From Solirubrobacteraceae bacterium (GTDB lineage Bacteria > Actinomycetota > Thermoleophilia > Solirubrobacterales > Solirubrobacteraceae), in contig JADGPO010000046.1 in the NCBI GenBank assembly GCA_017882405.1, positions 1 through 52,779 on the forward strand: a DNA stretch of 52,779 bases. Direction: 5' to 3'. Made by a program: the position numbers and the translations under genes. Positions 47,146 to 52,779 of the stretch are shown here, piece by piece. The notes under the pieces are model-generated. The model searched no databases. It was not told the origin of the DNA and saw only the letters and a list, made by a program, of their open reading frames with translations. Position 1 is the first letter of the stretch; each line of letters opens with the position of its first letter.

Positions 47146-48894
47146 ATGCAGCGTCCCTCGAAAGCAAACCCGGAGCATCAAGATTCGCTGCGTCCGAACG
47201 CTCCCGGCTACACTGCCGGCCAGGGAAAGCAAGGGGGTTTGACGGCTATCACAGCCGAAGCAGGGGCCGGGACACATAGACGGGAATCTCCGTCGCAGAC
47301 CGTGGGCGAGCCCACGCACGAAGGTCTGGGCGCCGAGGACGCCAGAGCTCAATTGTTCGGAATCGGATCAGAGGCCAAAGTCGCGACTTCCCAGCGGGCG
47401 CCACGCGTGAGCTCACTGCTCGAGCGCCCACCCGCGAGGAAGCTCGCGCGGACCTTCGAGGCCCGCACCTGGCAGCGGTTACGGCTGGCGGTGGACATCG
47501 TCGTGCTGTACGTCGCGTGCGGAGCTGCCGTGCTGGGCGACCACCAAATCGGCGGCAGCAGCGCGAGCAAGTGGCTGGGCCTGACCTTCCCGCTGGTCGT
47601 GCTGGCGATGATCCACGCCCGTCCGGGCCCCGATGCGCGGATCAACGGCTCGATGCTGGACCTCGCCGCGCATGTCCTCGGGGTGGTCTCGCTGGCCACC
47701 ATGCTGATGATCGCCGTGACCTCCATCTTCGGCGAGCACCCCGTGGGGCTTTCGGTTCGGCTGTGGCTGTTCGCCGCCGTCTACCTGGGCCTGTCGCGCT
47801 CGATCATGCTCTGGGTCCGCCGAGCCGCCATGAGCGAGGGCGAGTATGCAATCCGCACGTTGGTCGTCGGCGCCGGCGCGGTGGGCACACGCCTGGTCAA
47901 CCGCCTGGCCGAGGATCCCTCCTATGGCCTGCGCCCCGTCGGCTTTCTGGATTCAGACCCTCTTCCGCTGCCCGAGCCGATTGCCGGCGGACCCCCGACG
48001 GTCCCCGTGCTCGGCGGCCTGCAGGATCTCGCCCGCGCGGTCGCGGAGACGGGGGCGCGGCGCGTGATCCTCGCTTTCTCATCCGAGCCCGATGCCGTGC
48101 TGGTGGCCAAGGTCCGCGAGTGCCAGCAGCTGGGCATCGACGTGTCGCTCGTTCCGCGGCTGTTCGAATCGATCAACGAACGGGCGACGCTGGACCACGT
48201 GGGCGGACTTCCGCTGATCACCCTGCGCGCGGTGGATCCTCGCGGCTGGCAGTTCGCCGTCAAGCACGCGCTCGATCGCACGCTGGCGGCGCTGGCGCTG
48301 GCGCTGCTCAGTCCATTCCTGCTGGCGATCGCGATCGGAGTACGGGTGTCCTCGCCCGGGCCGATCCTGTTCCGCCAGCAGAGAGTGGGGCGCGATGGGA
48401 CGACGTTCACGATGCTGAAGTTCCGCAGCATGCGGGGAAGCCCCGCATCCGCTGGGGAGGCCGACGCCTCGTGGGCCGCTTCGATCCTGGTGGGCTCCCC
48501 GGAGCCCTCGGACCTCGATCCCACCCAGCCTCCTCCGGAGGACCGCACCACGACCGTCGGCCGGCTGCTGCGGGCCTGGTCGCTGGACGAGCTTCCCCAG
48601 CTGATCAACGTCCTGCGGGGAGACATGTCGCTCGTCGGCCCGCGCCCCGAGCGCGTGGCCTACGTGCGCGACTTTGAGCAGCTCGTCGAGCGCTACATGG
48701 ACCGCCACCGGGTCAAGTCGGGCGTCACCGGCTGGGCCCAGGTCAACGGCCTGCGCGGCGAGACGTCGATCGCCGACCGGATCGAGTGGGACAACTATTA
48801 CATCCAGAACTGGTCGCTGAGCCTCGATCTCCGGATCCTCGCCCTCACGCTGGTCGAGGTGTTCCGCTCGCCCGACCGCAGATCTCGCCGCTGA
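47146..48894 (+). CDS. Polyprenyl-phosphate sugar-1-phosphate transferase (exopolysaccharide initiation)
   Basis: A membrane glycosyltransferase of the WbaP/EpsL type that puts the first sugar phosphate on undecaprenyl phosphate. The N-terminal half has four hydrophobic segments and a CoA-binding-like domain (LVVGAGAVGTRLVNRLAED). The C-terminal sugar-transferase domain shows PGPILFRQQRVGRDGTTFTM, LKFRSM, SLDELPQLINVLRGDMSLVG, GPRPERV and KSGVTGWAQVNGLRGET. The start is uncertain: I use ATG 47146. GTG 47408, just ahead of SSLLERPPARKLA, would remove about 87 low-complexity residues and leave a possible structured leader. Confidence 0.88.
   Translation: MQRPSKANPEHQDSLRPNAPGYTAGQGKQGGLTAITAEAGAGTHRRESPSQTVGEPTHEGLGAEDARAQLFGIGSEAKVATSQRAPRVSSLLERPPARKLARTFEARTWQRLRLAVDIVVLYVACGAAVLGDHQIGGSSASKWLGLTFPLVVLAMIHARPGPDARINGSMLDLAAHVLGVVSLATMLMIAVTSIFGEHPVGLSVRLWLFAAVYLGLSRSIMLWVRRAAMSEGEYAIRTLVVGAGAVGTRLVNRLAEDPSYGLRPVGFLDSDPLPLPEPIAGGPPTVPVLGGLQDLARAVAETGARRVILAFSSEPDAVLVAKVRECQQLGIDVSLVPRLFESINERATLDHVGGLPLITLRAVDPRGWQFAVKHALDRTLAALALALLSPFLLAIAIGVRVSSPGPILFRQQRVGRDGTTFTMLKFRSMRGSPASAGEADASWAASILVGSPEPSDLDPTQPPPEDRTTTVGRLLRAWSLDELPQLINVLRGDMSLVGPRPERVAYVRDFEQLVERYMDRHRVKSGVTGWAQVNGLRGETSIADRIEWDNYYIQNWSLSLDLRILALTLVEVFRSPDRRSRR
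47165..47241 (+). other. Possible structured RNA leader before the sugar transferase
   Basis: CAAACCC (47165-47171) pairs perfectly with GGGTTTG (47235-47241) and encloses two further stems. The first is GGAGC/GCTCC (47172-47176 and 47200-47204) with inner TTCG/CGAA. The second is CCGGC/GCCGG (47204-47208 and 47215-47219). The three-way-junction layout and a local dip in GC suggest an RNA element, but it matches no riboswitch class I know. It is inside the frame if ATG 47146 is the true start. Confidence 0.3.
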
Positions 48895-48911
48895 GATCCC
48901 TGGCTCGCGCC

Positions 48912-48929
48912 GGGGCCCGGGCGGGCCCT
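48912..48929. terminator. GC-rich hairpin between convergent genes
   Basis: Two GGGCCC blocks (48913-48918 and 48923-48928) can pair around a GGGC loop in the 53-bp gap between the sugar transferase stop and the flippase stop. No T-run follows on either strand, so this would be an imperfect, possibly bidirectional terminator. Confidence 0.35.
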
Positions 48930-48947
48930 GACCGGCCACCGCAGCCG

Positions 48948-50411
48948 TCAGGCTGAGGTTGCCACGGGCGGGCGGCTGAACATCCTGCGCACCGCGACGA
49001 CGCTCTGCGCCAGCAGGTCGGGAGCCAGGATCTTCACGCTGGCCGTATAGGTCAGCGCGCCCGCGAGCACGGAGAGCACGAGAGCGACGATCGGCCGCTG
49101 GGCGGGATGCAGGAGCTGACCCACGCCCCACGTCACCAGCCACGTCGGAGCGGACGCGAGCACGGCCGGGCTGATCGCCCGCCACTGCGCGGCGAAGCTG
49201 AGCGAGACATACCGGCGCACGACGATCGAGGTCAGCATCGCGGACAGGAGCGTGTCCCCGAGCGGCACCAGGGCCACCGCTGTGAGTCCGCCGATGAGCA
49301 CCGCCAGCACGCACCCGGCGATCAGTGGCACCAGGATGATCAGCGACAACCACCCGACCAGGCCGGCGCGATTGACCGAGTTCAGCAGCCAACCCAGGGT
49401 CTGATCGATCTGGCGTGCGCCGGCCCACAGACCCATGATCATGAGCGGGCCGATCATCGGCAGCCATCGGTCGCCGAACACCGCGCGCGTGAACGGCTCC
49501 GCCGACGCGCTCATGATGATCCCGACCGGGCACGACACCAGCGCCACCATCCTCAACACGCGCAGAAACTGCGGGCCCACGTCGCGACCGTCATACGTGT
49601 CCTGGGCGAAGCTCGGGAACGTGACCTTGGCCACCGGATGGGCGACCGTCCAGTAGACGAGGTCGCCGAACCGGTTGGCCATCGAGTAGTAGCCCAGTCG
49701 TCGCTCCCCGAACGCGAGGCCCACGGCCACGGTGTCGACGTTCTGGCGGATGTACATCGCCATGCCCTGTCCCAAGAACCCCCGGCCGCTGCCGAACGCG
49801 CTCCGCGCCACTTGACGGTCGAACCTCGGCCGGACCCGGTATGGGGCGCTGGCGGCGAGCATCACGCCGAGGGCGGCGAAGCCGACGATCTGCCCGATCA
49901 CCAGCGACCAGACGCCCGCCCCCAGCGCGGCCATCGGGATCGACACGGCCGCCGTGACCAGCGCCTGTCCGACCATCGCGTAGAAGCGCCGGCGGAACAT
50001 GAGCTCACGCTGGAGCAGCGCCTCCCAGAAGCCCGCGATGCTGCCCAGCGGCAGCAGGGTTGCGATCGCTGCCAGCACGCCGGTGATGCGAGGGTTACCG
50101 AAGATCGTCGCCGCCAGCGGCGCGAAGGCCACGGCGATCAGCGCCGCTCCCAACCCGGTGAGGACCATCAGCGTCAACACCGTGCCGAGCGCTCGCTGAT
50201 CGAAGTCCTGGCGCAGGACCACCGCCCCGGAGAAGCCCATGTCGGCAATCCAGTTGAGGAAGTTGGTCGCGATCGTCGCGAGCGCGAGCAACCCGAAGTC
50301 GGCCGGCACGATCAGGTGCGCGAGGACCAGCGTGGTGAGGATCGAGACCAGCTTGCTGCCGGCGTAGGACATCAGTGTCCACGGGACGCCGCGGAGGGCT
50401 TTGTCTTGCAT
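48948..50411 (-). CDS. Lipopolysaccharide/oligosaccharide flippase (Wzx-like)
   Basis: A 487-residue membrane protein with about 12-14 hydrophobic segments, of the MOP/polysaccharide flippase superfamily. The N terminus LRGVPWTLMSYAGSKLVSIL followed by LAHLIVPADFGLLALATIAT is typical of Wzx/WzxC proteins. Repeated motifs such as AFGSGRGFLGQGMAMYIRQN with VDTVAVGLAFGERRLGYYSM fit lipid-linked sugar export. It lies downstream of a glycosyltransferase on the same strand and convergent with the sugar transferase, as in exopolysaccharide loci. Confidence 0.9.
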   Translation of the reverse strand: MQDKALRGVPWTLMSYAGSKLVSILTTLVLAHLIVPADFGLLALATIATNFLNWIADMGFSGAVVLRQDFDQRALGTVLTLMVLTGLGAALIAVAFAPLAATIFGNPRITGVLAAIATLLPLGSIAGFWEALLQRELMFRRRFYAMVGQALVTAAVSIPMAALGAGVWSLVIGQIVGFAALGVMLAASAPYRVRPRFDRQVARSAFGSGRGFLGQGMAMYIRQNVDTVAVGLAFGERRLGYYSMANRFGDLVYWTVAHPVAKVTFPSFAQDTYDGRDVGPQFLRVLRMVALVSCPVGIIMSASAEPFTRAVFGDRWLPMIGPLMIMGLWAGARQIDQTLGWLLNSVNRAGLVGWLSLIILVPLIAGCVLAVLIGGLTAVALVPLGDTLLSAMLTSIVVRRYVSLSFAAQWRAISPAVLASAPTWLVTWGVGQLLHPAQRPIVALVLSVLAGALTYTASVKILAPDLLAQSVVAVRRMFSRPPVATSA

Positions 50412-50551
50412 CAGGGGAGCACGATCTACCTGGAGTGGCTGATGGTAGTTAGTACCTGCGCGCTGAACGTCGGCTTGATGCTCTGCAGCGCTTTGACGCG
50501 CGATCCACTGCCGGCCTTGCCGACTCGCGGTTCGCCGGGCCCGCTACGAGC

Positions 50552-51691
50552 TCACGGCCGCAGGAAAGCGGCCACCCTGCCGACCTCGCGCTGCATCGTG
50601 TGGGCAGCGGCCTTGGCGAATCCGGCTTCCACCAGCTTAAGGCGAAGCTCGGGATCGTGGGCGATCCGGTTGACCGCCTTCACGGCAGCGTCCGCGTCGC
50701 CCGGTCCGATCAACACCGACGCCCCGCCGGCCTCCCTTTCCACACCGCCGACCGCGGTGGCGACGACGGGTATGCCGGACGCGAACGCCTCGACCAGGAC
50801 CTGAGGGAAACCCTCCGTCCATGACACGTGCAGCAGCGCCTGGCTGCTGCGATAGAGCTCCAGCAGTCCTTGTCGGAGCCCTACGTGACCACGCAGCTGG
50901 GCGTGCTCGGCGACGCCCAACTGCGCCAGACGCTCCGCGAGCGCCCTCTCGAGTGGGCCGTCGCCGCAGATGATCAGCGTCCAGCGAGGGTCCCGCGCGC
51001 GCAGCCCCGCGAGCACGTCGGCCAGCAGGAGCGGATTCTTCTCCTCGTCCAGCCGGCCGACGCTGAGCAGCTGCAGCTCGCCGTCGTAGGCGCGCTCCCG
51101 GGCGCGGCGCCCGTCTGCGATGTCCTGCTCGGTGATCAAAGACACCGAGATCGTCAGCAGATGCCGGGCGTGGCCGTAGTGCTCGGCCAGTTGAGATCCG
51201 ACCACGACCGTCGGCAGTCTCCGAGCCCACAGTCGCCAGCTGCGCTCCAGCAGATCGGCGGCGAGATGCATCCACAGCACCGACGGTCGCCGCTGGCGCA
51301 CATAGGTCGGGAAGTCCTGTCGAACGCCGAGCGCCACCCGACGGCGGCGGAGGAGCGTCAGGATCGCGAACAGCTGAGCGGCCAGATACGGCCCGAACAG
51401 CCACACGCCGTCGGCCTGCCCAAGCGCTCTCCAGAACAGCCTGAGGGAGCGAGCCAGGGACGCCAGCGCGACCAGCGGACGCGACAGGCTCGCGTAGTGC
51501 GGAAGGGCCACGAACCCGACGTGGTCGGGGATGCGGTATCGAGCCGGCCCGCGGTCCGGGTCCAGTCGCCCGATGATGGTCACGTCCATCTCTGAGCCCA
51601 GGCCGGCCAGAAACAGCGTGAACGAGATGTCGCCGTAGAACGCGCCGTCGGCCTCTCGATACACCGAGTCCACGTAGATCAGGATCCGCAC
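50552..51691 (-). CDS. Family 4-type (group 1) glycosyltransferase
   Basis: A 379-residue GT-B glycosyltransferase. The N-terminal Rossmann half begins RILIYVDSVYREADGAFYGD. The donor-binding half shows LLSVGRLDEEKNPLLLADVL, LIICGDGPLERALAERL and the E-x7-E-like segment SWTEGFPQVLVEAFASGIPV. GTG 51691 precedes the conserved strand. The flippase lies 140 bp downstream and is probably cotranscribed. Donor and acceptor sugars are unknown. Confidence 0.88.
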   Translation of the reverse strand: MRILIYVDSVYREADGAFYGDISFTLFLAGLGSEMDVTIIGRLDPDRGPARYRIPDHVGFVALPHYASLSRPLVALASLARSLRLFWRALGQADGVWLFGPYLAAQLFAILTLLRRRRVALGVRQDFPTYVRQRRPSVLWMHLAADLLERSWRLWARRLPTVVVGSQLAEHYGHARHLLTISVSLITEQDIADGRRARERAYDGELQLLSVGRLDEEKNPLLLADVLAGLRARDPRWTLIICGDGPLERALAERLAQLGVAEHAQLRGHVGLRQGLLELYRSSQALLHVSWTEGFPQVLVEAFASGIPVVATAVGGVEREAGGASVLIGPGDADAAVKAVNRIAHDPELRLKLVEAGFAKAAAHTMQREVGRVAAFLRP

Positions 51692-51866
51692 CGCCGCATC
51701 GTAATGACCGCCGCGGGCAGAGCCCGGGCGGAGCCCCACCGGTCATTCCGCCGCGCGCCGGCTGCCTCCCGGGGGCGCTGGACACTTTCTGGACGGCGTC
51801 GTGGACATCTGTCCACGCTCGGCGTCCGCGATGTGCGCGGGATGCCGCCGGGCCGATCAGTCCGCC

Positions 51867-52779
51867 ATGAAAAGGTTCCTGATCACTCTCCTGGCCCTCG
51901 TCATCGCCCTCTCGGGCTTGGCCGGCGCCGCCGCCGCCTCCGCGCTGCGGCACCATCCCGCCACCGTCAGCTGCAAGCATCGCGCCGCGGGACACAAGAG
52001 TCGTGCTCGGAACTGTGACAGGCCTGCCAAGCGGCAGACCGCCAAGACGGCTCGCGGCCGGGCGGCCTCTGTCGGGAGCCCCCGCCACCGTAAGGGTCCG
52101 GTGGCCCAGCCCAAACCCAAGCCCGCACCGTCACCGCCGGTGAAGGTCCCCACCCCCACCACGCCGACGACTCCCACGACCCCCGCCCCCACCACGCCGA
52201 CGACCCCCACCCCGACCACGACCACGCCCCTGCCCCCCGTCCCGTCGGCCATCACGACCAGCGCGGTGACCTCGTACTCGGTCACGATCAAGTGGCCCCT
52301 CCTGGTGGGTGCCCAGACCACCAACATCTCGGTCAACGGCCAGCTGGTCGACTCGTTTCCCACGACCAACGACAACAGCTACACGGTCGCGCAGCTGTGG
52401 CCCGCCACGAGCTATCCGATCGCCGTCTCGCTGGAATCGGTCGGCACTCTGAACGTCGCGACCTACTCCACCACGGTGACGACGTCGTCGGGCACCGGCG
52501 CCTTTCCCCGCCTCTACAGCGACAGCGCGTTCATCAACCAGCCGGTCCCCGCCTCCCCCAGCCTGGAATCCAACTCTTCAGCGATCGCCTCCGAAGCGAT
52601 CAACCACTACGGCTCCAGCGCCAACCTGGTCGACAACGCCGACTGGGGTATCCCGGTGGTGAGCGCGGATGCGCAGAGCTCGACCTATAACGTCGGCTGT
52701 CAGTACTACTGGTGCGATCAGAACTTCGGTCAGCTGCACATTCCCGCCAACGCTGCGCCCAACACGGGCAGCGATGGTC
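51867..52779 (+). CDS. Secreted protein with a Pro/Thr linker and Fn3-like domain (runs off the window)
   Basis: An open frame of more than 300 residues with no stop before the window end. It starts with a signal peptide (MKRFLITLLALVIALSGLAG to the Ala-rich cleavage region). A basic stretch and a Pro/Thr-rich linker (KVPTPTTPTTPTTPAPTTPT) follow. Next is a fibronectin type III-like domain with SAITTSAVTSYSVTIKWPLL and TYSTTVTTSSGTG. A last part, FPRLYSDSAFINQPVPASPS, resembles the opening of secreted proteins common in actinobacteria. It is divergent from the glycosyltransferase. Function is not assigned; a surface or wall role is likely. Confidence 0.8.
   Translation, partial: MKRFLITLLALVIALSGLAGAAAASALRHHPATVSCKHRAAGHKSRARNCDRPAKRQTAKTARGRAASVGSPRHRKGPVAQPKPKPAPSPPVKVPTPTTPTTPTTPAPTTPTTPTPTTTTPLPPVPSAITTSAVTSYSVTIKWPLLVGAQTTNISVNGQLVDSFPTTNDNSYTVAQLWPATSYPIAVSLESVGTLNVATYSTTVTTSSGTGAFPRLYSDSAFINQPVPASPSLESNSSAIASEAINHYGSSANLVDNADWGIPVVSADAQSSTYNVGCQYYWCDQNFGQLHIPANAAPNTGSDG

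Overview
The window is GC-rich bacterial DNA with short intergenic gaps, many GTG starts and many 4-bp stop/start overlaps. The 5' end of a 16S rRNA gene, a mycobacterial-type SerC, a full set of menaquinone genes and an IdeR/DtxR-like iron box point to an actinobacterium. A deep-branching lineage such as Thermoleophilia (Solirubrobacterales and relatives) is my best guess. This was judged by eye, without a database search.

Layout. 1-620: start of a 16S gene on the minus strand with its leader and promoter. 623-5601: yjbQ, tyrS, a class A penicillin-binding protein and a 3-methyladenine DNA glycosylase. 5598-17307: amino-acid genes on the minus strand. They run XRE-cupin regulator, leuC, leuD, a methyltransferase remnant, leuB, ilvE, cimA, a DegT aminotransferase, argH and the glycosylase gene. 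A patatin-like gene separates them from leuA, which has its own leader peptide with five consecutive Leu codons. 18010-24525: serA, serC, ilvC, a LysM/transglycosylase, a methyltransferase and a MerR regulator. 24614-26478: a GNAT acetyltransferase and a polysaccharide deacetylase. 26475-37404: menaquinone genes menE, menB, menA, menC, menH, menD and menF. They are mixed with an FTR1 iron permease next to an iron box, and with a tandem alpha/beta-hydrolase gene directly before menD.

37433-43886 is the most unusual part. A carrier protein, an acyl-CoA dehydrogenase-like protein and a homologue of the SerRS-derived amino acid:carrier-protein ligases form a tight minus-strand operon. A DUF1839-like gene, the C-terminal part of a GH2 beta-mannosidase-like protein and a tandem alpha/beta hydrolase with a Cys nucleophile follow. 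The DUF1839-like gene, the GH2 gene and a divergent third hydrolase copy look damaged, while the loading and oxidation core looks intact. I infer an aminoacyl-thioester pathway of unknown product that is partly decaying or being remodelled here.

43883-46119 holds ilvN and ilvB. 46312-52779 holds a coiled-coil protein and cell-surface polysaccharide genes (polyprenyl-phosphate sugar transferase, flippase, glycosyltransferase), then a secreted Fn3 protein that runs off the window.

Together, leuABCD, ilvBNCE and cimA cover most of leucine, valine and isoleucine synthesis; ilvD is not in the window. Both leuA and cimA are present, so isoleucine may be made from pyruvate through citramalate.
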